Source: Gelatoporia subvermispora B
Taxonomy: Eukaryota; Basidiomycota; Agaricomycetes; Polyporales; Gelatoporiaceae
Reading direction: 5' to 3'
Assembly (NCBI GenBank): GCA_000320605.2
Contig: KB445797.1
Coordinates: forward strand, 2,030,227-2,094,226
Length of the DNA stretch: 64,000 nucleotides
Shown: positions 44,260-56,427 of the stretch, one piece after another
How positions within the stretch are numbered: position 1 is the stretch's first letter
How the letters are laid out: each line of letters starts with the position of its first letter
Translations under genes and position numbers: made by a program
Notes under the pieces: model-generated
Told to the model about the DNA's origin: nothing
The model's database searches: none
The model's input: only the letters and a program-made list of their open reading frames with translations

Positions 44260-45381
44260 ATGCGGTGCGACAAGCTGCACTTTGCCTACTCATCGCCCAG
44301 TCAACTCACGCCGGCGCTTCTCGGACTGTTTGTACCTCTCACGCTTGCTCTACCCCGCAAATTTACGCCCGAAGAACTCGCCGAACACGCCAAAGACGAC
44401 TACGCCAGCAGTCCAGCTACGAACGATGGACTGGATACTATCTATTCTGCCGAACCACATGCCCAGCCGACCGCTGGTGCCTACGCCTTCTCTGCCTTTG
44501 CTGTGCTTCTCGGGGTTCTCATCATCGCCGGCTACGTCTATGGGCCGAAGTATTGGAAGCGGCGGAAATTAGCCTCAAGCGCAGAGACGGGCCTGGGTCT
44601 ACAGGTGGAGGCGAAGACGGAGATCCCTGAGATTCCAGCACAGAGCACGAGCGCTATGGCCGCCTTACGTGCCCTCCGGCTAAAATTCATGGCGTCTCAG
44701 CCATGCCCTACATCGACATCGAGACTGCATAGCTGCACGAGCCTCCATAGCTGCCAATGCCACGCCTGCGGTCTCAAACGTTCAAAGTCAAGACTCACGG
44801 TATCGTCTACCGGTTCGTCGCCCGCGGAATCTACTTCGGATCCCGGTCTCGCTCGAGCCCGCGATTCTCTGCAGCCCGGGGTCTTTGTGCCCCGGCCACG
44901 CCAGGACAGAGAAAACGCACATCGCGAGGCAAGCATCGTCGCGGCGCCCGACTCGCCGATCTCGCCCCAACAACACGAAATCGAACTGTCACGGAGTCCG
45001 CCCATGGCATCGTACGTCCTCCCCGAACCCGAGGTAAACACCAGCACGAGGTTCCCGCGATTCTCGAGCTTCACCGTGTCGATCGCGCGCTTGTTGGACA
45101 TGCCCGGCTTGATCGACTACTCGCGCTCGGTCTCCATCATGTCGCTGATGAAATCCGACCTCACAAGTAATACTCGAATGACGAACGATTTCGTCAAACC
45201 GCCAGATCCAGAAGAGGAAAATGCGCCACAGAGTGGGGCCGGCCCATCTGGCTCGAGGAGTTCGAGAACGTGGCTCTCGGAAGATGACTGGCTTCGCGAC
45301 GAGAGCACTGCACCCGGTCCTTCCGTACGCATAGAGCCTATGACGGGCAACGCAGAAGCGCATCCTTCTGAAGGTAGCTGA
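44260..45381 (+). CDS. single-pass membrane protein with Ser-rich tail
   Basis: An unspliced frame of 373 residues. The N-terminus (MRCDKLHFAYSSPSQLTPAL then LGLFVPLTLALPRKF) resembles a signal peptide. A membrane segment lies at ~residues 75-95 (AYAFSAFAVLLGVLIIAGYV), followed by basic residues (GPKYWKRRKL) that fit an inside-positive stop-transfer. The cytoplasmic tail is long, Ser/Pro-rich and probably disordered. Small secreted N-terminal part plus long tail suggests a cell-surface or sensor-like protein, but no family is recognised. Antisense frames here are shadows. Confidence 0.6.
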   Translation: MRCDKLHFAYSSPSQLTPALLGLFVPLTLALPRKFTPEELAEHAKDDYASSPATNDGLDTIYSAEPHAQPTAGAYAFSAFAVLLGVLIIAGYVYGPKYWKRRKLASSAETGLGLQVEAKTEIPEIPAQSTSAMAALRALRLKFMASQPCPTSTSRLHSCTSLHSCQCHACGLKRSKSRLTVSSTGSSPAESTSDPGLARARDSLQPGVFVPRPRQDRENAHREASIVAAPDSPISPQQHEIELSRSPPMASYVLPEPEVNTSTRFPRFSSFTVSIARLLDMPGLIDYSRSVSIMSLMKSDLTSNTRMTNDFVKPPDPEEENAPQSGAGPSGSRSSRTWLSEDDWLRDESTAPGPSVRIEPMTGNAEAHPSEGS

Positions 45382-46175
45382 GGACAGTATTCGGAAGAAT
45401 GCTTCAAATCTGCGTCATGAGCTCCACAGACTACTTAGCTGTGTTCTCGAGAATTATGTTCCGATTTGCTTATGTAGTAGTAATTCCCCATCTGACGCTG
45501 CGCGTAATATGATGGGCCATCATGAGCTTTCAACACTTGCGGATTCAGTGAACATACTGCATGTCCGTGCGAATGTTTCTTAGAAGCACAGATCAGGCCA
45601 AGTCCTTTGAGAGAAATGGAACAATTGATATCATTGCGAATTGGATGTTCGTCAGTGCTCAAAAATGAGTGCACTACCAGCATCCTGAGGAGCTCGATAC
45701 AGATAGATTGGCCGATACTCCTGTCATCGCACAGTCAATGCGCCCCTCGAATCTATTGATCTCCGATGGCTGATGCAGGGTACAAAGGGTCGCGGGATGA
45801 AACGTGTTCGTCCATCGCTTAAGAACACTGTCCTAGTCGGTTAATTAGTCGTTCTTGGTCTAGTCAGGTCTATTCATGACTCAGGGTCAAGACGAGGCCA
45901 ATCGACAAGAATACAGTACAATACGGCAAATTCGAAGTATCGGAGATTGCCTGCTAGTTCCGAGAATCAGGAGTGTGTATTTCAGATCTATCACACGTAC
46001 ACAGATAACATGTACAGCCGAATCGAGACGAACAGGACCGAAGAGACCGACGACGGGGACGCCGGAGTACGCAGGGTCGCCTGGGATTCCTGGAGGACCG
46101 GGGCGTGGGCAGTGGGCACGTAGCGTGAGACCGAGCTGCTCAGTGTGAATGGAGGATCTGTTATCTGCATCACCC
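45382..46175. other. intergenic stretch without a gene
   Basis: Only short frames and no repeats found. Confidence 0.4.
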
Positions 46176-46610
46176 CATTGTCTGACGTCTCGCTTGGGCT
46201 ATGGGGCGCACTAGTGTACATAGATGATACGATGAAGATGGGTGTTCCCAGCAGAAAGGAAAAGAACCTGTTGAGTTTGCCAGATTATGATACAGCGTCC
46301 GTCAGATTCTTCACGGAGAACGAACCGTTTTACGGTGGTCGATCAAGATCACAGAGCTTGTATTATATATCTTCTTGAGTATGTGGGCGGAGGCTGTCGT
46401 GTGGTTCCGACCTGTGAAGGGAGAACAAACAAGTGACAGGATATTGGCGCATCGGCCACTAATATCCACCGAGCGCTTGTCAGCATGTAGTCTTTGTATT
46501 CGCAAAAAGAGCAATCGCAGACCCAGTTTTCGTACTTGTCACGCACAGCGGAAAGATGTGTATTCGGGGCTGTGTTCGCACCATCCGCAGCACTTTCTCA
46601 TTTGCAAAGG
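46176..46610. repeat. direct repeat R1 (about 430 bp)
   Basis: R1 aligns with 46762-47185 over its whole length, through blocks such as TGTCTGACGT[AC]TCGCTTGGG, GGAACAAACAAGTGACAGGA, GAG[TC]AATCGCAGAC and GATGTGTATTCGGG. Similarity is imperfect with small indels. The shared segments do not preserve any one reading frame, so the repeat appears to be non-coding. Confidence 0.7.
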
Positions 46611-46761
46611 TGAAACGCGGTGACGCTGCAGTGAGTTGAACCACGTCCTACCTGTGCATTCGAGACAAACACAAGCATCAACTGGGTACGCACATTACAG
46701 CCATCGGAGCAGGTCATAGAGCAACACACAACACAGAACCGAGCTGGCACGGCATCGTGTT

Positions 46762-47185
46762 CAATGTCTGACGTATCGCTTGGGCTTGGGGCGCACTACG
46801 TAGATTGTGCGACGAAGATGGATGTTTCCAGCAGAAATCGAAGAATTAGCTGGATTTGTCAGGTCATGATACAGCGCCCATCAGATTGTTCGCGGAGGGA
46901 ATAATAAGGATAGATCGGTACGCGATATTCGATCCAGATCCCAGCGCTCGGGATGTGTCTTCTCGGGTATGTGGTCGCGGTAGAAGGCTGTCGTCGCACT
47001 CCCTTGTGGAGGGGGAACAAACAAGTGACAGGACATCGACGCGTCGGTCTCTGGTATCCGCCAAGCGCTTGCCAACGCTCGCAAAAGAGTAATCGCAGAC
47101 TCGGTTCTCGCATTTGTCACGAACAGGGGGGAGATGTGTATTCGGGCCTGTATTTGCGCCATCCACAGCGCCATCTCATCTGAAA
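46762..47185. repeat. direct repeat R2 (about 420 bp)
   Basis: The partner of R1, displaced by about 580 bases and in the same orientation. It runs into the GC-rich block that follows. A minus-strand frame across it (46881-47390) starts with a hydrophobic segment, but it is not conserved in R1. Confidence 0.7.
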
Positions 47186-50100
47186 ATCTGCAGAAAGCCA
47201 AACAGGGTGACGCTGCACGAACCGCCTCCCATCTGAGCACCCGGGAAAAACGAACAAGGATCGCCGCAGCGCATACGTCGCAGTCACCGGCGCAGATGTA
47301 CGACCCAGCGCAGCGCAGCGCTGCCACGGCCATGGCCGGCGGCGACAGGGCCAGCACGACGCACCGGAGCGAGACGAGCGCGCGGGGCACCCGGGAGGTC
47401 CTCGTGCGGCCGTCTGCGACACTCAGCTGCGCACACCGGGTGGGCGCGGGCGCGGTCGGGGGAGCCCTGGCGCCCGGTGGATGGCGCGAGGACGAGCTCG
47501 AGCGCGGAAAACGGACGGGCTCATCGTGGTGCTGGGCTCGTCGACATCAGGCTTGGGTGGAGTACATTTGATGGAAGGGATGGACGAGGCGGTTCGGTGT
47601 ATTTTGGGCGACGGAAATTCGCCTGGATTGAGTTGGTGTGTATGGCCTCTGGCCTCTGGGGAACTGGGCGCGCATGACGAGCGCGCGGGCGACCTGGAGG
47701 TACTCTCATGCGGGGTCGGAGGAGGCCTGACACCCAGTGGATGGCGCGGACGAAGCGCGAGGCCGGGGTCGGGCGCGGAGAACGGATGGCTGCTCTGCGA
47801 TGCTGGGCCCGCCGACGGCAGGCGGCGGCAAAGCAGAGCTCATCGGAGAAGTATCGAGCGAGGTGGTCAGATCCATTCGAGCAGCTTTGGCTTTCCTGCC
47901 GCCCGCGCTGAGTTGGTGTGTGTGCGGCCTCTGGGGAACTGTGCGCGTGTTGGCGGGTTTCGTGGGCGTGCGGAGCGCAGGCGGCCGGGATAGGGTTTGA
48001 GGGGGTTGAGAGGTGGGCGCGTCTTGCTGGATGGTGGAAGCTGTTCCCTGAGCCGGGTTGCGTATACGTTGCGATAGTCTTCGTTCGAGGGAGGGCCATC
48101 TACGGACGCGTCCAGGTAGGTGCGCGCGCATATAATCACCATAGCTAACCACTGGTCCCCGCGCGCTTGCTCCCCACGGAGCTGCCAGTCGAAAACGACC
48201 CCGGGTCAGCACGAAAGCGCTATCGCGCCAAGCCGGGCTCACGTCTCCGTGATCGTGTCTGCGATCGAGTCCCTGGTGAACGTTCGCCCCGCTCGCGCAG
48301 TGCGCGCACGGCGGGGTCGCTGGCGGGCGGGGGCCGGGAGCTCAGCGCCACGCTGTCCTTGCTGCGAGACATCCCGTCCCGATGCTGGTTATCTGGGCGC
48401 GGCCGTCTCTGTGCCTCAGATTTCTAGGTGCCTAGCGACTTGGAGCGACGACAATGGCTGCGCTGAGTCCGGGCTGGTTCACTACGCGGGGATTGGATTC
48501 GGGGCGGGTGCGGTATGCGGCGGGAGGGCGAGCTTGCGCGGGAGCGAGAGACATGCGTTGTGGGGCGGTGATCGGTGCGAGGCGGGCTCGACGGGTCCGG
48601 GCGGGGCGCGTCTCCGCTGGGCGGTGAGTTCCGTCTGCGCTGTCGAAGACGCGAGATCGCGGAGCCCAGCATAGGTGGGGGTGGTCGGAACCCCACAGGA
48701 CGCGACACTGCTCACCTTGGCCCTCGCTGGTGCCAGGATGGACGGTACCCAGGTCGTGTGGAGATGCGGATGCGGCGGAGCGCAGGGCGAGGCGGGGGCT
48801 GGTATCTGGATCGCTGTCAAGGGCCTGCGGTGGTGGGATTGTCGAGGATTCGTACAGAAGTTTTTTGAGGGATCGGGCGGGGATACTGACGGACGTGCCT
48901 GGAGCGGCGCGGTGAGGCTCGCGGTCAAGTTCATTTCTGCTGCGGGCACCGCGTGTATGTCTGCGATGTCGACCAAAGGACGATCTGCTAATCAGTAGCT
49001 GGAGAATCTTGGAGGGCGGTGCGGTGCCCGGCGCACGCGTCTGTTGAGTGGGCGATCGCAGAGACGATCGAGCGTTGCTCGAGCGCCCGCGCGGCGAGCT
49101 CGAAGTGTGCGCCGTGCGAGGGCGGGGGCACGCCGCCGGGCCTGTCAGACCGCGAGAGGGCCGTTCATTTGCACGGCACGGACGAGGCCCAGGCTGCACC
49201 GAAGGCGTCGAAGGGAGGGAGCGCGCCTCGAAGCAGACGCACGGAAGCGCGGCGCGGTGCCCGGGCGCGGTGCGGGTGCGCGTATGAGTATATGAATGCT
49301 GATGCCTGTCCGGATGGGAGCGTCCCTTTGTGCGGGAGCAGAGGGTGCAGGTGGTGCACGTGCGAGAATGAGCATCTCCGCGCTGCGAAGGGCTCATGTC
49401 CGCCGCGGGTGGGATGGGCGTTGCCGGGGCGACCCCCTACACTGCGCGTGCGTTCGTGCGTTCGCAGCGACGCGGGCTTCCCAGCGCTGGCGTTCCCAGG
49501 CGCACCCACGGCGAGAATGCTGCGCTGCGAGCGTTCCGGTGGACGAGTGCTTGGAGTGGGCAGCGTTGTGCACGGAAGCGAGCTGGACATTGTCCGGTTG
49601 ATCAGCGGGGCGGCTTGGCCTGCCGGGGCCACAATACCTCACAAGAGCAGACAATGCCGCGGTCGCGGGAGCACGGACGATCCGCGAGTGACACCCCTGC
49701 CGCAGCCGCGGGCATCTTTGCGGGGACGGGAATGCACGCGCGTCCGCCGCCGCCTGTGAGCTGGGCTGTCGCGAGCATCTGGCGCGGCGGGATGGGCAGG
49801 TGGGTGCAGAGCCCATCGCGCTGCATCGCGCTGCATCGCGAAAGCGGACATCAGCAGACGGAAAGTTTATCACATCTGGCAAGGGCACATCAGAGCTGGT
49901 CGCGAGGACGGATGTCGCGTGGGGTGTATTTGGATATGGGGCTGCGCGTTGGCGGACGGTGCGGGGAGGGCGGGGATCGGAAGGGAAGCGCGAGGACGCC
50001 ACGAAGAACTTCGTAAGCGTCCCTGGGGAAGTTGGGAAGATCCTCACAGACGCGCAAGCTAGGGCTCTTTGGCAGATGCGGCCCACGCAGGCGGTCCTCG

Positions 50101-50410
50101 CAGCTGGTGCGCGGCGAGCAGGGACTCTGCGCGCGTCGATGCACGGCCGCACACGCTCGTTGCTCGCCGTGCGCTCGCCTCCCGCGACGACGACTCAGTT
50201 CCTGGCCATCCTATCCTATCCTATCCTTGATATGTAGCCTTCAACGCGCGCTGCGACCAGGCACGCCCAGCGGGAGGGCAACGCGCGTCGGGTGGGCGGC
50301 GTGAGTGAGCGAGATGGGATGGACCGATGTGCGCCACGCGTCAGGGAGAAGCTCGCCCTAGGGATGCCTAAGCGGTTGCCGGATCGGGCAACAGCGCGGG
50401 GTCTTTACCC
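47186..50410. other. very GC-rich region with open frames on both strands
   Basis: Three kilobases of strongly G/C-rich sequence in which nearly all six frames stay open for 60-320 codons because stop codons are rare. No frame has a recognisable domain or splice continuity. Two units of about 300 bp repeat imperfectly: GACGAGCGCGCGGG with GGTGGATGGCGCG at ~47361, again at ~47666, and TGAGTTGGTGTGT with CCTCTGGGGAACTG at ~47626 and ~47912. A CTATC run (CTATCCTATCCTATCC) lies at ~50211-50226. It may be regulatory DNA or a non-coding transcript unit upstream of the next gene. Confidence 0.5.
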
Positions 50411-50911
50411 GGCTCGCGTCTGCAACCATCCCAAACATATTCCCCTCCTCTTCGTTCCCCTCTTTGCTGCTCGTCGCAGCAGACGTCGCCCAGGTCCTCG
50501 CGCCCGCCCTCGCCGCTCCCTTATTCGACCCCTGGGCGCGTCCCTCTCTTGGCCAGGCGCCCGACGCCCTCTTCGCCGGAACAATTGCACCTCCAATTCG
50601 TGCCTCGGGGCGCCTGCCTTTTCATTTTCCACCGTATGTTTCCACCCCGGCCTCGCGCGCTCGCTTTTTCACCCATGCTTGCCTGCCCTTACCAACCTGC
50701 AGCTCTCCTTCCGTCGTCGCCATCCTGCGCGAAAAGTCTCCGTCCCGCGCTGCGCGTCGGCCTGCGCCGCCAGCTGTGTGCGTATCAAGGGGTCATTTCC
50801 ACCACGCCCTGCCGTAATCGCCTCTGCCGCTAGGTATGTCTTCGATTACGCTCGTTCTCTTCGTCTCCTCACTCCGGGCTGGCCCAGGGTTTGCCTCTTT
50901 CCGCTGCCACA
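50411..50911. promoter_or_regulatory. pyrimidine-rich upstream region of the Ser/Pro-rich gene
   Basis: The plus strand is C/T-rich up to the start codon (for example TTCCCCTCCTCTTCGTTCCC), as in fungal promoters of well-expressed genes. No TATA box is clear. The long frames here on the plus strand are read as leader. Confidence 0.45.
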
Positions 50912-53668
50912 ATGCCCTTCAACGACCCCCGCGACAAGCGCGACCATGTCCCGCTCCTCCTCTCAGAGTTCCCCGCCCCGCCCTCCTTCATCCCGCCGTC
51001 CCCGTACACCCCGCTCGCACCCTCCGCCTCCAACCCCCCGCTGTCGCTCCCCCCCAGCTCGCCCCTCCCGCCCCTCCCGGGCCCCTCGCCCATCACCGAG
51101 CACGACACGCTGCTCTTCATGAGCGCCGCGCGCTCCCGGCGCACCTCCAAGCTCTCCCTCGCCTCCTCCTCCAGCTACTACTCCAAGCGCGACTCGACCG
51201 CCACCCTCGCGAGCATCGGCAGCAACGCCAGCCTGCCTTCCTTGTCCCCGTCGGTCAGCATCACCCCGCTCGACTCGTCCTCGCGCTCCCTCCGCTCCTC
51301 GCCCTCCAACGGCTCCCTCTCCGTCCCCTCCCGCCACATCGACTCCTCCCCCGCGCTCGAGCACCGCAGATGCGAGGACGACCCCGCACACCTCACCCGC
51401 GTGTCGCTCGACGACCTCGCCCTCCACGCCGCCCTCCCCGAGCACGACCTCAGCGACGACGAGCGCGTCCTCGACTACGGCATCGCCCCCTCCCTCTCGC
51501 GGCGCCGCCCACATAGCGGCGGCCCCCCCAGCCCGCGCGAGCTCCCCACCGTCCAGGAGGACGACCCGGACCCGTCTCGCGTGCCCTCGCCCTCGTCGTC
51601 GCGCCCCGCGAGCACCCCGCGCCCGCGCACCTCTGGCGGCCTCCTCGCCCAGCAGCTCCCCGCGCGCATCGACAAGGCCCTCCCCCCGCTCCCCGCAGAC
51701 GCGGCGTCCCCAGCGGCGCCGCGCGCAGACAGCCCGGACATCCCCGCGATCCTCGCCACCACGCCGCGCCCGCGCCGCACATCGGCCTCCTCCGCGCGCG
51801 CCGCCTCGCGCGCACGCGCCGCCCGCCCCGCGCTCCGCCGGCACGCCAGCGAGGGCGTCGGCGCCGGCGCCGGCGTGGACGTCCCGCGCGGGCGTACGGC
51901 CGCGCCGGCCCGCCGCTCGCCCTCGGAGCTGCCGTACGCGGGGCACGCGGGGTGGGACGACGACGACGACGACGACGCGCCGGCGGAGGACTATGGGGCG
52001 CCGCTCGGCGCGGCGGGCGCGGCGTGTGAGCTGGACGGCGACGCGGAGCGCGCGCTGGAGAGGCAGCTCGAGGGCGAGGGGAGCGACTCGGACTCGGGCC
52101 TCGACGTGCGCACGCCCCTGCCGTGAGTGTCCCCCCCTGTGTGTGCGTTCTCGACCCCGTGCTGACCTTTTTTTTTCGTTGTGCTGGTTCTTTGTGCGTC
52201 GCCGTGCGTCGTTGTGCGTCGTCGTGCGTCGGGTGCAGACATTTGATGCTACGCGACGGACTGCTCTCGCCGAATTCGAAATTGCTCGCGCAGGCGCAGA
52301 CCGTGCTCCACCCGCAGATCCTGCCCAACTCGCGCCCCGGCAGCATGTTCAGCGTCGTCTCCGCCGGTACGTCTCCCTTGTTGCTCGCGCAGGCCTGGCG
52401 TGCTCACCCGTGGCCGCAGCGGGGTCCGTCATGACAAAGTCGGGCATCTTCAAGGACGAGCGCGATACCGTCAGGCGCCGCCATCGGCATCGCGACGGGA
52501 AGCTCCTCCGCGGGGGCATCGGCCTCACGACCGGCCTCGGCTGGAGCGACAGGTGCGTGCACTCCCCGTCGTTTCGTCCGCCTCGTGGGGCTCACTCGTT
52601 TTCTTTTTTTGCATCCTCGGTCGGATTAGCGAGGACGAGGACGCGCCCTCGCCGCTCACACGCCGGCTGTCCTCCCGCACCCTCAGCGCCGCCGCGCGTG
52701 CGTCCCCGCACCCGCTCGCGCGCTCCGTCAGCGACACCCTCTCCAGCGCCGGGCCAGGCCCGTCCAAATACGCCGGGCTCCACGCGGTCGAGCGCCGCAC
52801 GAGCTCGAGCAGCGTCGCCTCGTCCGCCGGCCTGCGCTCGCGCTCCTCCGTGTCCTCGCTCCGCTCCGCCTCCTCCGCCGCCCCCCGCACCGGCGTCCGC
52901 TTCCCCCTCGGCCACATCAACGAGCGCGAGGAGGCGCTCGAGACCGCGTCGGAGACGTCGAGCCTCTCGATGCCCGTCACGCCCTCTGCGTCTGCGGCCG
53001 CCGTGCCGCCGCGCCTGCGGAAGGCCTCGGCCGAGTCGAGCGTGCGCGCGCCGTATGCCGCGCCGCGCCTCCGCAAGAGCTCGGCAGAGTCGAGCGTGCA
53101 CTCGCCCCTGCGCCTGCGCAAGAGCTCGGCAGAGTCCAGCGCGCACTCGCCCTTGGACTCGAGCAACCGGTCCGACGGCCACGCGCAGGACCAGCTCGGT
53201 GCGTCGCCCGCTCTGCGTGCGTCTGTCCCCCGCCCGCTGCGCCTCCCGCAGGCGCAGGCGTCGGGCCGATATCATTCGACGCCCGCGCGCCCGTCACAGC
53301 CCCCGAGCAGCTACGCTCCTGCGCCGGGCCCACAACGGACACGGACATACTCTGGTGGCCTCCAGCGACCACAACACCACGCGCCGCCGGCATCGCCAGT
53401 ACCTGCCCGCGCGGAGTCTGCGCCATCGACAAAGCCCGAGTTCAGCCCGGTCTCGTCGAGTTCCGCGTCGGCGACGAGCTCGCCCAGCATCAGCTCGCCC
53501 GCGCACTCGGCCAGCCTCCCCTCGCTCGCCCGCCAGAAGCCGCGCACGGGCACCGGCATGGCGTACCGGACGTCGTCGAACCCGACGCTGCGCCCGACGA
53601 TGATGCGCATGCCGAGCTCCTCCGCGCTGCGCGCGTCCGCGACAAAAGGCGTCGGCGTCGCGCTCTAG
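50912..53668 (+). CDS. large Ser/Pro-rich, probably disordered protein
   Basis: Exons 50912-52122, 52239-52366, 52420-52552 and 52630-53668 encode 836 residues with extreme third-position GC. It begins MPFNDPRDKRDHVPLLLSEF. Most of it is low-complexity Ser/Pro/Arg, with an acidic block (AGWDDDDDDDAPAEDYG). Exons 2-3 hold the best-conserved-looking segment (LNLR-free text: HLMLRDGLLSPNSKLLAQAQ, TKSGIFKDERDTVRRRHRHR, LLRGGIGLTTGLGWSDS), which could be a short functional motif region. A near-exact unit LRKSSAESSVHSP / LRKSSAESSAHSP repeats around residue 655, with weaker copies upstream. A possible 53-base intron in the last exon (GTGCGTCG…CCCGCAG near 53199) would shift the frame and is rejected. 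The family and function are unknown. Confidence 0.72.
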
Positions 53669-54893
53669 CCGCGCCGGACGTACCCCCACTCCCTAGCGAT
53701 ACACCACCCCGTTACACCGTAATTTAATCGATTCGCTCATTCCCCGGTCGCTCCTTTACGATTCCACGGAACGGAACGGTTTCCCCCGCCTGCACCTCAT
53801 CGACTCGCCACACTTTGCATACCGCCCGCACGCACCCTTCGTTGTTTCCGCATCACGGCCCCTTGTCCGCATACCACTGTTGCTAGTATCCCCCGCGCGC
53901 ATGTCACCTATACATCATACAACATACACAACTTGTATACCCTACTACTCTTTCGGCTGTAGGTTGGATCGGGCGGCGGGCGCCCGCCGGTGGGCCGCGC
54001 CTCCTTATGTTTAGAACTTACTTATATACCTCTCTCGCTCGCTCGGAATGGCATGTACATCTACTCCGGTTGGACCTGCACCCTCGCGTCGGCGGCGCGC
54101 CATAGACTGAACGGACTGCGGCTTGCAACCCGAATTCGAGCGATCCGAAAGCGCATGACGTTGATGACAGACCTGCATCTCTCTTTGATTTTGAATGGCC
54201 CCCAGCCAGGCGTGCGTGATTGATGCGCGTGTAGCCGTGGCGTGAGTCGATCTCATGCGTTTGGGTCATCGAGCAGGTTAGGGTGTCCTCACTGCCTTTG
54301 AGCAGGCCTGGTGCGGTTTATTTGCTAGAGGCGGATCCCGCCGCGTCGGAGGCAAGTATGACGAGGCGATGTTGTAGCCTCGGCTGGCTAACCTCGCTGA
54401 TCGATCGGACTTTGTCCAGCTAAGGGTCGTCTAAGCAGCGTCCGTCCATATCCAAGCGGACATGGCCACTTCACAGCGCGGAGATGTATGCGCTCCGAGC
54501 TAGCACCCAGTCTGCTCCCGCACCAAAGGGATGCACTGATCCGGACAGGCAGCAAGGCGATATCGCACTTCGGACACACGCGGTTCATCGCGTCTACGGT
54601 GCTTCTGTAGTTCGCCCGCCTCGAGGCAAGACACCATGCGCCTTCGCAGCTGGGTCCCATGCACCGTCCCATACAAAGACCCGCTCGTGGTCCGACCGGC
54701 GTGTCCCCCCGCCCTCTCACGGCAAATGCGCCCAGTCTGTAGCACGGAGCGCACCAGCACCTCGCTCGCAATCGCTCTCATGGCTCGAATATCTCTGCTA
54801 TCGCCCACCGATCAGACACTGCTCGCGCCTCCACCGGACACCCCGCCGTGCTCCAAGCTCGACCTCGGCACCTAGCGGAGCATCCTCGTCGAC
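53669..54893. other. intergenic stretch without a supported gene
   Basis: The 3' region of the Ser/Pro-rich gene and the promoter of the next gene. Frames at 54388-54927 occur on both strands without motifs. Confidence 0.45.
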
Positions 54894-56427
54894 ATGGCAG
54901 AACAGCAATTGCTCAATGCGACCCTGAACGCCCTCCTTCGGGAGATGCAGAACCTGGCCGACACCTTGCCTGAACCGGATTCCAATGCGCCGGTTCCCAA
55001 CAATACCGACGTCGGAGGAGGCGATCTTGACGCGGATCTCAACGCTCTCCTCCAGGGCGTGCACGAGCTCGCCACTGTCGACCCGCCCGCACCTCCCGCG
55101 GCTCCCAACCCCGGAAATGCAGGCGCACAGGACATCAACGCAAGCCTCAACGCCTTCCTCCAGGGCATATTCGACCTCAACACCGTCGACATCTCCGACT
55201 GGTCCCTCGAGAAGTGCTCCGAGGTCATGGATGGCTTCACCGGCGTGGGCCCCTTCGGCGGCGTGTTTGGCTACCAGCTCTTTTTCCGCGTGACGATGCG
55301 CTACAGCGACCTCCTCGCCGAGAAAGCCGCCGCCGTAGGCCACAGCGCCGTACATAACGTGGAAGCCGATGAGCCCGCCGGCGAGAGACAAGGTGAGCAG
55401 TTGCGCGTCCGATAGGACCTTGATCACCCTGATCTGTACAAATCATTGACACGATCAGCTCAAGAAGAGAAAGAAGAGCCCGAGCGGCCGCAGCAGCCCG
55501 ACACCATGCGCCTCCCCCTCGAACTCGTATTTGAGATCGCCGAGCACGCCCTGGTAGACCCCGACACGGCGCGCGCTGTGACCCAGGTCTGCTACGCCCT
55601 GCGCAAGCTTACCCTCCCGGCTGCGTACCGCGTACTGCCCCAGATGTCCACCATCGAGCGCTTCCTCGCGCTGCCCCGGCACCTCCACCCATTCGTCCGC
55701 AACATCTGGATCAACCCGACCGCGGCGGCGCTGACCAAGGATCAGGTGTTCGCGAGCAGCTGGGTCTGGCTCACCGCCGCCGAGATCGCCGTCCCGCACG
55801 AGTACATCTGGGCCGCGCCGGTCTTTACGCGCGTCGCGCCCCCAGCCCGCGCCGCGTGCACGCGCCTCACGCTCCTCGCGTCCCCGCATCCCCCGCGCAC
55901 GGGCCACATCGTCCGCGATGCCCTTTCCGCGGTCGCCGAGCTGCGCCTCGCTGAGCTCCGCACCGAGCTTTCCATGCTTATCTCCGAGTTCACCCCCGCG
56001 CTCCGCCGCATCGCGCTCTCGACCCGCCCAGATGAGCTCCTCCTGCACATCTACCGCGCCGACATCGCCGTTCGCATGTGCCGCAATCCCGTCCCACCCA
56101 GTGTCGTCTTTGTCGTCCCGCGCGACACCGACCCCGAGCGCGTCATGCGCGACGCAGAGATGTGCAGGAAGCACAACAAGAACCTCCACCTCGCGCCTGG
56201 AGGCGTCACAAACGAGGAGATCCGAGAGGAATGGGAGCGAAAGGACGATATCTGGGCTGCGGCAGAGGCGATCCGCGAGGCTGCGCTCAAGAGCGACCTC
56301 GAGGAAGTTAAGCGCGTTTGGTGAGTTGTTTCGTGTGTTGCGGGCGTTCATTGTCTTGACGTCGTCTCATAGTTCCGTCCGAGGGCCTTGGCCGGAACGG
56401 CCGCGCGTTGAGGATCTGGACGCATAA
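54894..56427 (+). CDS. F-box-like protein with N-terminal internal repeats
   Basis: Exons 54894-55392, 55459-56320 and 56373-56427 encode 471 residues. The N-terminal part has three imperfect copies of a ~17-residue unit (ATLNALLREMQNLADTL, ADLNALLQGVHELATVD, ASLNAFLQGIFDLNTVD) separated by Pro/Asn/Asp linkers. After the first intron the sequence RLPLELVFEIAEHALVDP then ARAVTQVCYALRKLTLPAAY matches the short F-box seen in many agaricomycete proteins, with the usual C-terminal region (VVFVVPRDTDPERVMRDAEM). Such proteins are presumed Skp1-binding adaptors. Joining repeats to F-box rests on an in-phase GTGAGC…GATCAG intron of 66 bases. If it is not used, there are two genes: a 173-residue repeat protein and a separate F-box protein starting near 55446. 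Confidence 0.6.

Noticed and set aside
48432..49397. 321-codon minus-strand frame in the GC-rich block
   Set aside because: Overlapping frames are open on the other strand too, composition alone explains it, and there is no domain or splice logic.
50963..51946. 327-codon minus-strand frame, Gly/Arg-rich
   Set aside because: It is antisense to the Ser/Pro-rich gene, whose GC-rich third positions keep the opposite frame open. It has no motif.
53199..53251. Possible intron in the last exon of the Ser/Pro-rich gene
   Set aside because: GT-AG borders are present, but removal shifts the frame into a sequence unlike the Ser-rich continuation, while the unspliced frame stays coherent to 53668.
54798..55427. 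209-codon minus-strand frame
   Set aside because: It is antisense to the repeat exon of the F-box-like gene, and its apparent repeats mirror those of the sense strand.
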